51,751 bases of DNA from Bacteroidales bacterium (GTDB lineage Bacteria; Bacteroidota; Bacteroidia; Bacteroidales; UBA932), in contig JAFUWX010000046.1 of assembly GCA_017471025.1 (NCBI GenBank), forward strand, positions 1-51,751, in the 5' to 3' direction. The position numbers were made by a program, and so were the translations under genes. The notes below the pieces were generated by a model. That model did not search any database, was not told the origin of the DNA, and saw only the letters and a list, made by a program, of their open reading frames with translations. Shown here piece after piece: positions 7,917-17,169 of the stretch; within the stretch, counting starts at the first letter, position 1; the number at the start of each line of letters is the position of its first letter.

Positions 7917-9497
7917 ATGAAAAAAATACTCATTCTCATCGTGATGACGATGCTGGCCATGCCGGCCTGCACCAACCTGGACGAGACGATTTTCTCCCAA
8001 TTGCCCAAAGAGGAATTCTTTGCCAACGAAGACCAGCTGAAAATCTACAGCGCCCGTCCCTATACCCTGCTGCAGAACTGGGGTGTCGAACAAAGCATGT
8101 GGACCATGGTCATGCAGCTCGGCAACGAGATAGCCGTCCCCCGGTCCTATAACGGTTCCTGGACGGAACCCCGCTATCGGGAGCTCCATACCCATCGCAT
8201 GCAGACCAACAACAAGCTGCTCCGCACGTCGTGGGAGTTCTGCTACAACACGATAGCCGCCTGCAACGACGTCATCTACGAAGTGCAGCATGCCGGCGAG
8301 ATGAACGAGGCGAAGGAAGGCATCGTGGCCGAAATGCGGACCCTGCGGGCCTATTGCTACATGATGGCCATCGACTGCTGGGGCAAGGCGGCATATTCCG
8401 TGGACAAGGCCCAGACCGGACTGCCGGAGGTGAAGGACCGAGCCTTCATGTTCGATTTCATCGTCAAGGAACTCACCGAGAGCCTGCCGCTGCTTCCCGA
8501 GAAGCCTTCCGCCGCGACATACGGCCGCGCAACCCAGGGCATGGCCCGCTTCCTGCTGGCCAAGATGTACCTGAATGCCAAAGTCTGGATAGACCGGGAA
8601 ATGTGGAGCGAGACGGAGGCCGTCTGCAAGGAAATCATGGAAAGCGGAAACTATCAGCTGACCAAGACCTACAAGGAGAATTTCACGGTCCACAACGAGA
8701 ATTCCTCGGAGTCCATTTTCGCCATTCCGTACAGCACCGGCATCACCACTTCCGACCGGAATGCCTTCTATATCTGGTGTATGACCCTGAACGCCGACAT
8801 GGAGAAACTCTTCAATGTCAGCGGCACGTGGAACGGCTCCTTCATCGGCCAGCCGGATTTCATGGCCTCGTATGACGCGGCCGACAAGCGCAAATCCGAC
8901 ACCTGGCTCTATGGGCAGGTCTATGACAAGAGCGGAGCCCCCTGGCGCATCGCCATCGGCGTAAACCGCAAGGGCGAACCGGTCTATGAGGACTATGTCC
9001 TGGAAGATATCGACATTCCGGAAGACAAGTACATCAAGGGCTTGTCCCGTCGTGACGGCGCCCGGATTGTCAAATGGGATTACCAGGATGACGGCAGCCT
9101 GACCGGCTACAGCGTCAGTATGGAAAACGACTTCATTACCATGCGCTATGCCGACGTGGTGCTGATGTATGTGGAGGCGTTGATGCGTCAAGGCAAGACG
9201 GCGGAAGCCGCCGCCGTGCCGGAATTCCAGCAAATCCGTACCCGTGCCGGCCTGGCTCCCATGACTGCGACCGAGCTGACGCCGGACAACTTCCTGTGGG
9301 AGCGCCAGCATGAGCTCTGCATGGAAGGCTGGGCCCGTCAGGACCTGATTCGTTTCGGAAAATACCTGGATAAATGGTGGGCGAAAGACGCCGGCGAGGA
9401 GCGGGAACTGCTCCTTCCGATTCCCGAAGAAATCCGCGGGGCCAACCCCAATCTGACCCAGAACCCCGGATACAGTTCACCGACTGACAGCGAATAA
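7917..9497 (+). CDS. SusD-like outer-membrane ligand-binding lipoprotein (RagB/SusD)
   Basis: This 526-residue protein forms the lid over the SusC barrel and captures the ligand at the cell surface. The signal peptide ends in LAMPACTN, with the lipid-attachment cysteine at residue 18. Recognisable SusD features are the N-terminal helical repeats (EMRTLRAYCYMMAIDCWG), the C-terminal segment MRYADVVLMYVEALMRQG, the helix LWERQHELCMEGWARQDLIRF and the ending LLPIPEEI..NPNLTQNPGY. It follows SusC by 12 bases and precedes the first ADP-ribosylglycohydrolase gene by 2 bases, so all are co-translated neighbours. Confidence 0.94.
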   Translation: MKKILILIVMTMLAMPACTNLDETIFSQLPKEEFFANEDQLKIYSARPYTLLQNWGVEQSMWTMVMQLGNEIAVPRSYNGSWTEPRYRELHTHRMQTNNKLLRTSWEFCYNTIAACNDVIYEVQHAGEMNEAKEGIVAEMRTLRAYCYMMAIDCWGKAAYSVDKAQTGLPEVKDRAFMFDFIVKELTESLPLLPEKPSAATYGRATQGMARFLLAKMYLNAKVWIDREMWSETEAVCKEIMESGNYQLTKTYKENFTVHNENSSESIFAIPYSTGITTSDRNAFYIWCMTLNADMEKLFNVSGTWNGSFIGQPDFMASYDAADKRKSDTWLYGQVYDKSGAPWRIAIGVNRKGEPVYEDYVLEDIDIPEDKYIKGLSRRDGARIVKWDYQDDGSLTGYSVSMENDFITMRYADVVLMYVEALMRQGKTAEAAAVPEFQQIRTRAGLAPMTATELTPDNFLWERQHELCMEGWARQDLIRFGKYLDKWWAKDAGEERELLLPIPEEIRGANPNLTQNPGYSSPTDSE

Positions 9498-9499
9498 CA

Positions 9500-11467
9500 A
9501 TGATGAAAAAGCTCATTTTACTGGGGATGCTCCTGCTCGCCGTCTCGTGCGGCGGCCGGTATCAGGAGATTACCCGCACACAGCTCAAAGACAAGATTGC
9601 CGGAGCCTGGATTGGCCAGATGGTCGGCAATATATACGGCCTGGAATACGAAAACAAGTTTGTGGAAGAACCGGGCGAAGGGCCCTTCGTCTGGAACAAG
9701 GCCATGCGCAAGATGACGGCCGTCGATGGGGCCTTCTCCGACGACGACACCGATGTGGAATATCTCTATCTGATGATGATGGAGAAATATGGCATCGACC
9801 CGACCTATGCGCAGGTGAAGGAAGGCTGGATGTACCACATCCGCGACCGCGTGTGGCTGGCCAACCGGGCCGCCCTGGGCCTGATGCACCACGGCTTGAC
9901 TCCGCCGTTCACCGGGGACAAGCGCTACAATCCGCATTGGTTCCAGATTGACCCTCAGTTGATTAACGAAATCTGGGCCTATACGGCTCCGGGCATGCCT
10001 GCCTATGCGGCCGGAATTTCCGACTGGGCGGCCCGCATCACCTCTGACGACTGGGCCACGTCGCCGACGGTCGTCTATGGGGTCATGTATTCGGAGGCTT
10101 TCTTCGAGTCCGACATCCCCATCCTCATCGCCCATGCCAAGGAATACCTGCCCGCGCAGGACCGTTTCCGGGCCATTATGGACGAGTGCATCGCCCTGTA
10201 CAAGCAATATCCCGAAGACTGGAAGGCGGCGCGCAAGGTCATTGCCGACGAACTGTATTTCCAAGAACCGGACGCCACGAAGGCCATCTGGAATGCCGAC
10301 CTGAACGGCGCCATGGGCATTCTATCCCTGCTGTATGGCGGCGGAGATATCGAGAAGACCCTCAATATCGGCTGCGCCCTGGGCTTCGACTGCGACAACC
10401 AGACCGCAACCATCTGCGGCCTGCTGGGCGTCATCAACGGCGTCGGTTCCGTGCCGACGGACCGCAGCATGCCCTTCGAGCATTGGACCAAGCCCTTCAA
10501 TGACCGCTATATCAATGTCACCCGCTACGATATGCCCGACGCCTCCATCGAGGATTTAATCGAGCGGACCGTCGTGCTGGCCGAGAAAGTCATCCTGGCC
10601 CGTGGCGGCTCCGTCCGGGAGGAGAACGGGGAAGTGATTTACCGCATCAATACGCGGGCAAGCTTCCAGGCCCCGCTCGAATTCTGCGTCGGTCCGGCTC
10701 CGCGCATTGTCGCGGGCGAGCCTGTGGAGTATGATTTCGCCTGCGTGACCAATCGCCAATACAAATGGGCGCTGACCGGCGGCACCCTGCCCGAAGGCCT
10801 TCGCCTGGAAGGCAGCCGGCTGACCGGCTGTACGGACAAGCCCGGCGACTATCGGATTACCCTCAGCCTGAGCGACGGCAAGGCCACGCTCACGAAGGAT
10901 TTCGACCTGGTCGTGCGCGGCCGCAACCTGGCCCCGCAGGCGGCGGAAATCCTGGCGCTCTCCCGGACGACGGACAATGCGACGCTGGACTCCTGCTGGA
11001 CCACCATCGGGAAGTCCTACCGCGCACCCGGCGTTGAGGTCATCAATGACGGCGTGCTGGAGGGCCCGGGCGCATCCTTCTATTCGCTTTCCGAAAAGAG
11101 CAACGCCCCCAAGCAGGACTGGTTCGGCTACCGCTGGGACAGTCCGGTGACCGTAGATATGGCAGCCTTCCACTATGGCACACTGGAGGAATTCGGCGGC
11201 TGGTACAGCGACATGCATCTGGAATACATGGATGCGGCCGGCGACTGGCAGCCCATAGAGGCCTCCATCTCGCCGGCCCTGCCCGGGAGCGACGCCGTGT
11301 TTATCCAGCCGCACAACGGCGAGTTCCTCTTCCGTTTCGCGCCCGTGACCACCACCGCCCTGCGGATTATCGGTCATGACAAGGTGGAGCAGCACTGGAA
11401 CAAATACACCAAGGACGTATCCTCCTTTATCTCCATAACTGAACTGCAATTCTATGAAGCACAATAG
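9500..11467 (+). CDS. ADP-ribosylglycohydrolase-family lipoprotein with Ig-like and F5/8-like C-terminal domains
   Basis: This is a 655-residue exported lipoprotein (cysteine at residue 17, LAVSCGG). Residues about 25-380 form an ADP-ribosylglycohydrolase (ARH) domain, with the metal-binding motif SDDDTD at 80-85 and a second motif GFDCDNQTA at 295-303, where the family norm is G-x-D-S-D. Around residues 395-475 there is a putative Ig-like domain (GTLPEGLRLEGSRLTG), and the last 170 residues resemble a discoidin/F5-8 type C binding domain. ARH enzymes cleave N- or O-glycosidic bonds of ADP-ribose or related ribosides. It overlaps the next gene by 14 bases. A start at 9503 is equally possible. 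The domain order suggests a surface enzyme that binds a larger substrate. The substituted second motif may mean different specificity. Confidence 0.85.
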   Translation: MMKKLILLGMLLLAVSCGGRYQEITRTQLKDKIAGAWIGQMVGNIYGLEYENKFVEEPGEGPFVWNKAMRKMTAVDGAFSDDDTDVEYLYLMMMEKYGIDPTYAQVKEGWMYHIRDRVWLANRAALGLMHHGLTPPFTGDKRYNPHWFQIDPQLINEIWAYTAPGMPAYAAGISDWAARITSDDWATSPTVVYGVMYSEAFFESDIPILIAHAKEYLPAQDRFRAIMDECIALYKQYPEDWKAARKVIADELYFQEPDATKAIWNADLNGAMGILSLLYGGGDIEKTLNIGCALGFDCDNQTATICGLLGVINGVGSVPTDRSMPFEHWTKPFNDRYINVTRYDMPDASIEDLIERTVVLAEKVILARGGSVREENGEVIYRINTRASFQAPLEFCVGPAPRIVAGEPVEYDFACVTNRQYKWALTGGTLPEGLRLEGSRLTGCTDKPGDYRITLSLSDGKATLTKDFDLVVRGRNLAPQAAEILALSRTTDNATLDSCWTTIGKSYRAPGVEVINDGVLEGPGASFYSLSEKSNAPKQDWFGYRWDSPVTVDMAAFHYGTLEEFGGWYSDMHLEYMDAAGDWQPIEASISPALPGSDAVFIQPHNGEFLFRFAPVTTTALRIIGHDKVEQHWNKYTKDVSSFISITELQFYEAQ

Positions 11468-13061
11468 CTTGATTGCCCTTTTGCTGCTTGCCGCAGCCTG
11501 CGCTCCCGCGCCGCAGTCCAAGGTCGTCACCCTGGACCGAGAGGTCCTGATGGACAAAATTATGGGCGGCTGGGCCGGGCAGACCATCGGTGTGGTTTAT
11601 GGGGCTCCGACCGAGTTCAAATACTGCGGTACGCTGATTCCCGACCAGCAGCCCGTCTCCTGGGGAGAAGGCTACGTCAAGCACTGGTGGGACCGCAAGC
11701 CCGGCTTGTTCGACGATATCTACAACGACCTCACCTTTGCGGAAGCCTTCGAGCAGATGGGGCTCGATGTCAGCACCGATTCCCTGGCCATTCGTTTCGC
11801 CTACGCGCCCTATCACCTGGCCCATGCCAACCAGGCCGGCCGCTACAATATCCGCCAGGGCATCATGCCGCCGGCCTCCGGCAGCTGGCTGAACAATCCC
11901 CATGCGGATGACCTGGACTTCCAGATTGAGGCCGACTTTATCGGGCTGATGGCCCCGGGTATGGTCCCTCAGGCTCTGGAGATTGCCCAGCGCGTGGGGC
12001 ATATCATGAACAGCGGGGACGGATTCTACGGCGGAGCTTTCGTGGCGGGCCTGTACAGTGCCGCCTTCGTGGAGAGCGACCCGGCCCGGATTCTGGACAT
12101 GGCCCTGGAAGGAATTCCCGAAGAGAGTACCTTCTGGCAGTGCGTCAACGACGTCCGCCTGCTCCACAAGCGCTATCCGGCGGACTGGAAGCAGAGCTGG
12201 TTTGAGCTCCTGAAAAAATGGGGCAACGACATGGGCTGCCCGAAAGGCGTCTATCTGAGTTTTGACATCGACGCCAAACTGAATTCGGCCTATGTCGCCA
12301 TGGGCCTGCTGTACGGCGGCGGAGATTTCGGGAAATCCCTGGAAATCGCCACCCGTTGCGGCCAGGATTCCGACTGCAACCCCGCCACGGTGGGCGGCGT
12401 GCTGGGCGTCGTCCTGGGCCTGGAAGGGATACCGGACTTCTGGAAAAATCCGGTCATGGATATCTGGGAGGCCGATTTCGAGGGGACCGACGTCTCGCTG
12501 GCCAAGGGCTCGGAATATTCCTTCCGCCATGCCCTGGAACTGATTGAAAAGAACGGCGGGGCGGTCCGCGAAAACAGCGTGGATATCCCGGTTTCCCGCC
12601 CCCAGGTGCTTCCCCTGGAACAGAATTTCATCGACACCTGGCCCCTGTACCGCGACCAGAAGGACGATTGGATGGAAAAGGAATACAGCTTCGACTTCAG
12701 CGGCAACGGCTTTGTCATCTGGGGCAACCTGGTCTGCCTGCGCGGCATTACCCCCGACTATGCGGCCCGGGTGTCCAAAAAACATGTCGGCTCGGAGGTA
12801 TTCGCGCTGGCCGAAGAGGATGACGACTATGTAGCTGAGGTGGAAGTCTGGATAGACGGCGAGCTCGACCAGGTCGCATTCCTGCCCATGCGCGGCACGT
12901 CCCGCAAGCTGGAACCGGCCTGGAAATACGGCCTGCCGGAAGGCCGGCATACCGTGAAGATGGTCTGGAGAAACCCCGACCCGTCCACCTACCTGCTGCG
13001 CATCAATGCCATCCAGTATTATAGCGCTACCTGCAATACGGACCCTTATTACCACAACTGA
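11454..13061 (+). CDS. ADP-ribosylglycohydrolase-family lipoprotein (second copy)
   Basis: This is a 535-residue lipoprotein; the signal peptide ends in LLAAACAP with the cysteine at 16. The ARH domain starts at MDKIMGGWAGQTIG. The first metal motif appears as DDIYND at residues 87-92 and the second as CGQDSDCN, with D305 and D307, close to the family norm. A beta-rich C-terminal region of about 130 residues (from roughly 400) probably forms an accessory domain. It starts 14 bases inside the preceding gene and is followed after 1 base by the third ARH gene, so the three are translationally linked. It is more similar in layout to the third copy than to the first. The exact substrate (ADP-ribose, O-acetyl-ADP-ribose or another riboside) is not visible. 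Confidence 0.87.
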   Translation: MKHNSLIALLLLAAACAPAPQSKVVTLDREVLMDKIMGGWAGQTIGVVYGAPTEFKYCGTLIPDQQPVSWGEGYVKHWWDRKPGLFDDIYNDLTFAEAFEQMGLDVSTDSLAIRFAYAPYHLAHANQAGRYNIRQGIMPPASGSWLNNPHADDLDFQIEADFIGLMAPGMVPQALEIAQRVGHIMNSGDGFYGGAFVAGLYSAAFVESDPARILDMALEGIPEESTFWQCVNDVRLLHKRYPADWKQSWFELLKKWGNDMGCPKGVYLSFDIDAKLNSAYVAMGLLYGGGDFGKSLEIATRCGQDSDCNPATVGGVLGVVLGLEGIPDFWKNPVMDIWEADFEGTDVSLAKGSEYSFRHALELIEKNGGAVRENSVDIPVSRPQVLPLEQNFIDTWPLYRDQKDDWMEKEYSFDFSGNGFVIWGNLVCLRGITPDYAARVSKKHVGSEVFALAEEDDDYVAEVEVWIDGELDQVAFLPMRGTSRKLEPAWKYGLPEGRHTVKMVWRNPDPSTYLLRINAIQYYSATCNTDPYYHN

Positions 13062-13062
13062 T

Positions 13063-14574
13063 ATGCGAAAAATCTTCCTATACGCCGCCTTCCTGCTGCT
13101 TGTGGGCTGTTCGCAGCGCGCTGCCATCCCTTATGGGGAGACCGTCACGCTGGACGCGGCGACGCTTGCGGACAAAATCAAGGGCGGCTGGTACGGCCAG
13201 ACTATCGGCTGCACCTACGGCGGTCCGACCGAGTTCAAATACAAGGGCGGGCTGATTGCCGACGATATTCCCATTCCCTGGTATGACGATTATATCTACG
13301 ATACCTTTATCGGGGACCCGGGGCTGTATGACGATGTCTATATGGACCTGACCTTCCTGGAAATCATGGTCCGTCATGGCATTGACGCCCCTGCGGAGCT
13401 GTTCGCCGACGCCTTCGCCCATGCCGATTACAAACTTTGGCATGCCAACCAGGCCGCCAGGTACAATATCCTGAATGGCAGGGGGGCGCCCGAGTCCGGG
13501 CATTGGAAATACAACCCGCACGCCGACGACATCGATTTCCAGATTGAGGCCGACTTTATCGGCATGCTCTATCCGGGCCGGGTCGAAGACGCCGTCCGGG
13601 CCTGCGACCGCATCGGGCATATCATGAATTACGGCGACGGCTGGTACGGCGAGGTCTTTATCAGTGCGCTTTACAGCCTGGCCTACGTCTGCACGGATAT
13701 CCCCCTGCTGGTCGATGAGGCCCTGCGGACCATTCCCGAAGGGACCAAGTTCCACAGCACCATTTCGGACGTGGTCGCCTTCCACCGGAAATATCCGAAG
13801 GACTGGAAGCGCTGCTGGTTCGAGGTGATGGAGCACCATGCCAACGATGTGGGCTGCCCGGAAGGGGTCTGGAACGGCTTTGACATCGATGCCACCATCA
13901 ATGCCGCCTATGTCGTCATCGGCCTGCTGTATGGCGGCGGCGACTTCGCCCGCACCATGGACATCGCCACCCGCTGCGGAGAGGACTCCGACTGCAATCC
14001 GGCTTCCGCTGCCGGCATCCTGGGCGTGATGTATGGCTACGACGCCATCCCCGAGGTCTGGAAGAAAGGGGCGCAGCGTATCAAGGATATCCCTTTCCCT
14101 TACACCTCGCTCAGCCTGGAGCAGGTGTTCCAGTCCAATTATGACCTGATATTCAAGGCCCTGCCGGAAAGCAACATTTCCGAAGGCAAATGCATCTTTT
14201 CAGTACAGGAGCCTCGCGCCGTTCGCTATGAACAGAGCTTCGAGGGTATCCGTCCTGTGGAGAAACGCGTGTTGAAACTGGCATTCACAGACAGCGCAGA
14301 AATCGCATTCAACGGCAACAGCATCGTCGTCGAGGGCAGTGTCCGCAAGACAGGACATGCCGATGACTCGTACGTCGCGCAGGTGACCGCCTTGCTGGAC
14401 GGCAAGGAAGTGGAGCGCTTCCGGATGCCGGTCGATTATATCACCCGCAAATACGAAATCTTTTCTGCCTATTGTTTCGAAAGCGGTGCCCACACCCTGA
14501 CGCTCAAGGTGGAAAATCCTCATCCGGACTATGAGCTGTACGCTTCCGAAATCGTGGTTTACGACAAACAATGA
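13063..14574 (+). CDS. ADP-ribosylglycohydrolase-family lipoprotein (third copy)
   Basis: This is a 503-residue lipoprotein. The start at 13063 is chosen because MRKIFLYAAFLLLVGCSQ is a clean lipoprotein signal (cysteine 16); the frame is open upstream only inside the previous gene. Motifs match copy two: DKIKGGWYGQTIG, YDDVYMD (D90-D95) and CGEDSDCN with D308 and D310, the expected metal ligands of ARH folds. Shared blocks such as HANQAARYNI, NPHADDIDFQIEADFIG and LLYGGGDF show that copies two and three are close paralogues. A C-terminal beta-rich domain follows. The last four bases (ATGA) contain the start of the esterase gene. Confidence 0.88.
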   Translation: MRKIFLYAAFLLLVGCSQRAAIPYGETVTLDAATLADKIKGGWYGQTIGCTYGGPTEFKYKGGLIADDIPIPWYDDYIYDTFIGDPGLYDDVYMDLTFLEIMVRHGIDAPAELFADAFAHADYKLWHANQAARYNILNGRGAPESGHWKYNPHADDIDFQIEADFIGMLYPGRVEDAVRACDRIGHIMNYGDGWYGEVFISALYSLAYVCTDIPLLVDEALRTIPEGTKFHSTISDVVAFHRKYPKDWKRCWFEVMEHHANDVGCPEGVWNGFDIDATINAAYVVIGLLYGGGDFARTMDIATRCGEDSDCNPASAAGILGVMYGYDAIPEVWKKGAQRIKDIPFPYTSLSLEQVFQSNYDLIFKALPESNISEGKCIFSVQEPRAVRYEQSFEGIRPVEKRVLKLAFTDSAEIAFNGNSIVVEGSVRKTGHADDSYVAQVTALLDGKEVERFRMPVDYITRKYEIFSAYCFESGAHTLTLKVENPHPDYELYASEIVVYDKQ

Positions 14575-16127
14575 ACCGAATCAAATTCATATCACTGACT
14601 TCGCTCTGTGCATGGGCCCTGCTGGTTTCCTGTGGCTGCGGTAAGGCGGCGCAGGGGACGGACCCCTCCGCCGAGCCTTCCCCGGAACCCTCGGAAGAAC
14701 CTTCATCCGAGCCTTCGGAAGAGCCCTCTGCGGAACCCGTCTTCACGCGGTATCAGCGCGACCAGATTCTGCACAGCCAGGTGCTGGATACGGATATCCG
14801 CTATTCCGTCCTGCTGCCCCGGGACTATGAAGAGAGCCCGGACCGCCGCTATCCGGTGGTCTATATGCTGCACGGCCTGGGCGATGACCAGAATTCTTGG
14901 AACGGGGAGTGGCTGCACGCCGCCGAGCGCATCAAGCTGCTGGAAGGGCAGGGCCTGGAAGACATGATTTATGTCTATCCGATGGGCTATCAGTGCTATT
15001 ATGTCAATAAATTCGACGGCTCCTTCCCCTATATGGACATGTTTGTCCAGGAGCTCGTCCCCCATATCGACGCGACCTGGCGGACCGTGGCGGACAAACA
15101 GCATCGCTGCATCACCGGTTATTCGATGGGCGGTTTCGGCGCCTGGGTGCTGGCCGGCAAGAACCCCGACCTGTTTTGTGCCAGTGCGCCGCTGTCGATG
15201 TCTTTCCGTACCGACGCCCAGTACATGACGGAATCCTCCAAGGGCTGGAACAGCCAGTGGGGCGGCATTTTCGGCGGGAAAGGGGAGACCGGTCCGGCCC
15301 GGCTGACCGACTATTACAAGGCGCATTGCCCCTATTATGTCTTCGCGGAGGAGAACAGGCCGGGGCTGGAGAGCGTGAAATGGTTCTTTACCTGCGGGGA
15401 TGACGAAGAGCAGCTCCTGATTGCCAACGATTCCCTGCATGTCCTGCTGCGCGACCGAGGGTTTGCCCACGAGTACAGGGTCAACAACGGAGGCCATACT
15501 TCGACCTACTGGATGAATTCCCTGGACGAGGTTCTGCCGATGTTTTCCTTCTATATGAACGGCGGCACCTCATGGCCGGGGAAATCCCTGACCGTGCCCG
15601 AGGTCCCGGATGTGGAAAGGGACCCCGCCGGCGCCTGGAAGTCGGAACGCTACGCGGCCGACGGCACCGGCACCGTGCTGTATGTGTTCCATGAAGCCTA
15701 TCCGGGTATCTCGGATGTCGTTGCCGTCCTGAGCCTCAGAGCCGAGTACGCCGCCTGCGCCATCGTGCCCTGGGATATTTCCCTCCATCAGGCCAACCGC
15801 TTTGCCGAGGCCGCCTATCCGGCGACTTCCAGGCAGGCGCTGGCCATAGGAACGGCCGGCGACGAGGTCTTTGCGTGCAAAGAGGCCTTCGCCAAGCTGT
15901 ATTTCTTCGATGCCTCGACCCCGGAAGCCCCTCAGACGGCCTCCGGCGAGGACTATGTGATTCTCAATACGGATGACGGCACATTCTACCGCTGCTCCGG
16001 AGCCCTGTATGCCTCCTGCAAACGCTCCGGCGCCGATTTTCAGTATCGGGTAGCCAAGGGCACAGGCGACGCGGCAGCGGATTTACTCAGATGTTTGGAC
16101 AATTATAAATCATTATTCACTTTTTAA
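14571..16127 (+). CDS. Esterase D/feruloyl-esterase-like alpha/beta hydrolase lipoprotein
   Basis: This is a 518-residue lipoprotein (LLVSCGC, cysteine 21). A flexible linker of six P-S-x-E units (about residues 32-55) is followed by a putative esterase domain (PF00756 type). It has the HGLGDDQNSW oxyanion segment, the nucleophile elbow GYSMGG with S185, an acid in CGDDEE (D277/D278) and the base in NGGHTSTYW (H309), so a full catalytic triad is visible. A further C-terminal region of about 170 residues is not recognised. The start overlaps the previous stop as ATGA. It would act at the cell surface, possibly removing acyl groups from a ribose-containing substrate before or after ARH cleavage; that role is inferred from the operon. 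Confidence 0.83.
   Translation: MNRIKFISLTSLCAWALLVSCGCGKAAQGTDPSAEPSPEPSEEPSSEPSEEPSAEPVFTRYQRDQILHSQVLDTDIRYSVLLPRDYEESPDRRYPVVYMLHGLGDDQNSWNGEWLHAAERIKLLEGQGLEDMIYVYPMGYQCYYVNKFDGSFPYMDMFVQELVPHIDATWRTVADKQHRCITGYSMGGFGAWVLAGKNPDLFCASAPLSMSFRTDAQYMTESSKGWNSQWGGIFGGKGETGPARLTDYYKAHCPYYVFAEENRPGLESVKWFFTCGDDEEQLLIANDSLHVLLRDRGFAHEYRVNNGGHTSTYWMNSLDEVLPMFSFYMNGGTSWPGKSLTVPEVPDVERDPAGAWKSERYAADGTGTVLYVFHEAYPGISDVVAVLSLRAEYAACAIVPWDISLHQANRFAEAAYPATSRQALAIGTAGDEVFACKEAFAKLYFFDASTPEAPQTASGEDYVILNTDDGTFYRCSGALYASCKRSGADFQYRVAKGTGDAAADLLRCLDNYKSLFTF
14664..14735 (+). repeat. Six 12-base tandem units encoding P-S-x-E linker
   Basis: Six in-frame 12-base units (CCN TCN NNN GAR) lie just after the lipid-attachment cysteine of the esterase gene. 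The units differ at synonymous positions, so this is an old or selected repeat rather than a fresh expansion. The product is an acidic, extended linker that would hold the catalytic domain away from the membrane. A looser version of the same linker occurs in the lipoprotein starting at 26945. Confidence 0.8.
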
Positions 16128-16137
16128 TCAACACATT

Positions 16138-17007
16138 ATGAAAAAAGTATTTTCTATTTTTGCAGTTGCAGCCATCATGATGGTGGGCTGCAAGCCGGCC
16201 AACCAAGAGGTTGTCGATCCCAACAAGGACAAGCCTGCCGATCCTTCCGAGACCCCGACTGTGTCTGAAGACCCGGCTCCGGTGGAGACGACGGTCGAGA
16301 AGATTGTCAAGACTGCGTACATCGAGGCTGTCTGCGACTGGCCCGAGGAGAATGACTGGAAGGCCGTCCGCATCGGTGAGACCAAGTGGGAATTCGAGTA
16401 TGACGACTATGGCCGTGTCCTTGCCCTGAAGAACAGCGATAAGGCCGCGAGCTATATCTTCGACTACACCGAAGATTTCAAATCCTGCGACGTGCTGGTC
16501 GAGGAGAACGAAGACATCGTGAAGTATCAGCTGACGCTCAACGATAAGCTCCTCTGCACCAAGATGGTGGACAACACTGCCGACCCGGCCGAGACCTGGA
16601 CCTATGAGTATGATGCCGATGGCTATCAGATCAAGGCCAGCAAGAACGGTGAAGTGAAGACCGAATATGTCATCCAGAACGGTAACATCTTCACCTGGAG
16701 CCGTGACGGAAGCCGTCTGAAAGAGCACAAATACAACAGCACGGACAATGTCGCTGACCTGCACACCTCCTATTCCGAGGATGCCGGCCTTTCCCGTCTG
16801 TTCTATGAGACCGGTCTGTTCGGCCGCAGCTCCGTCAAGGTCTGCACCGAGGCCAAGTGGCAGGACCGCGATTCCAAGGCTACCTACGAATATGAGTTCG
16901 ACAAGGCCACGAACGGTATCACCCACGAGACCAAGTACTATGGTGGCGACTATGACTTCGACGTCAACTTCGAGGTTGCCAAGAAGACCTTCAAAGCCGT
17001 GAAATAA
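16138..17007 (+). CDS. Lipoprotein of unknown function, beta-rich
   Basis: This is a 289-residue lipoprotein: MKKVFSIFAVAAIMMVGCKP with the cysteine at 18, then a Pro/Glu/Asp-rich linker to about residue 55. The mature part has repeating segments such as WEFEYDDYGRVLALKNSD, WTYEYDADGYQIKASKNG and ATYEYEFDKATNGITHE. They resemble the YD-type or DUF4595-like beta-hairpin repeats seen in Bacteroidetes surface lipoproteins. No catalytic motif is seen. It starts 10 bases after the esterase gene and is the last gene before a strong terminator, so it is probably the final member of the ribose-type operon and may bind the ligand. The function is not known. Confidence 0.75.
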   Translation: MKKVFSIFAVAAIMMVGCKPANQEVVDPNKDKPADPSETPTVSEDPAPVETTVEKIVKTAYIEAVCDWPEENDWKAVRIGETKWEFEYDDYGRVLALKNSDKAASYIFDYTEDFKSCDVLVEENEDIVKYQLTLNDKLLCTKMVDNTADPAETWTYEYDADGYQIKASKNGEVKTEYVIQNGNIFTWSRDGSRLKEHKYNSTDNVADLHTSYSEDAGLSRLFYETGLFGRSSVKVCTEAKWQDRDSKATYEYEFDKATNGITHETKYYGGDYDFDVNFEVAKKTFKAVK

Positions 17008-17027
17008 TTTTACGCATTTGATGAATG

Positions 17028-17056
17028 GCGGGGCCTGCGGGCCCCGCTTTTTCTTT
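17028..17056 (+). terminator. Rho-independent terminator closing the ribose-type operon
   Basis: The perfect 8-base arms GCGGGGCC and GGCCCCGC with loop TGCG are followed by TTTTTCTTTT. The hairpin starts 20 bases after the stop codon of the last lipoprotein gene. It separates the LacI-controlled operon from the sigma/FecR units. Confidence 0.92.
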
Positions 17057-17077
17057 TGAAAAAATCAAAAATACACT

Positions 17078-17107
17078 TTTGCTTTTTGAAAAAAAATCAC
17101 ATATTTG
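17078..17107 (+). promoter_or_regulatory. Candidate housekeeping promoter for the CBM9-like/sigma genes
   Basis: A -33-type TTTG at 17078-17081 and CATATTTG at 17100-17107 (one mismatch to TAnnTTTG) are separated by 18 bases, inside an A/T-rich stretch after the terminator. The next start codon is at 17170. This would drive the secreted CBM9-like gene and the first sigma factor. Confidence 0.5.
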
Positions 17108-17169
17108 CAATAAGGAATGATCACCCGATAAGTTGAAAGTCTTATTTTGGATGACGAAAACCCGTAGCT

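Noticed and set aside
14664..14735. 12-base repeats considered as a CRISPR or phase-variable array
   Set aside because: Units are in frame, encode a plausible stalk and vary at synonymous sites. There are no spacers, and a unit change would not shift the frame.
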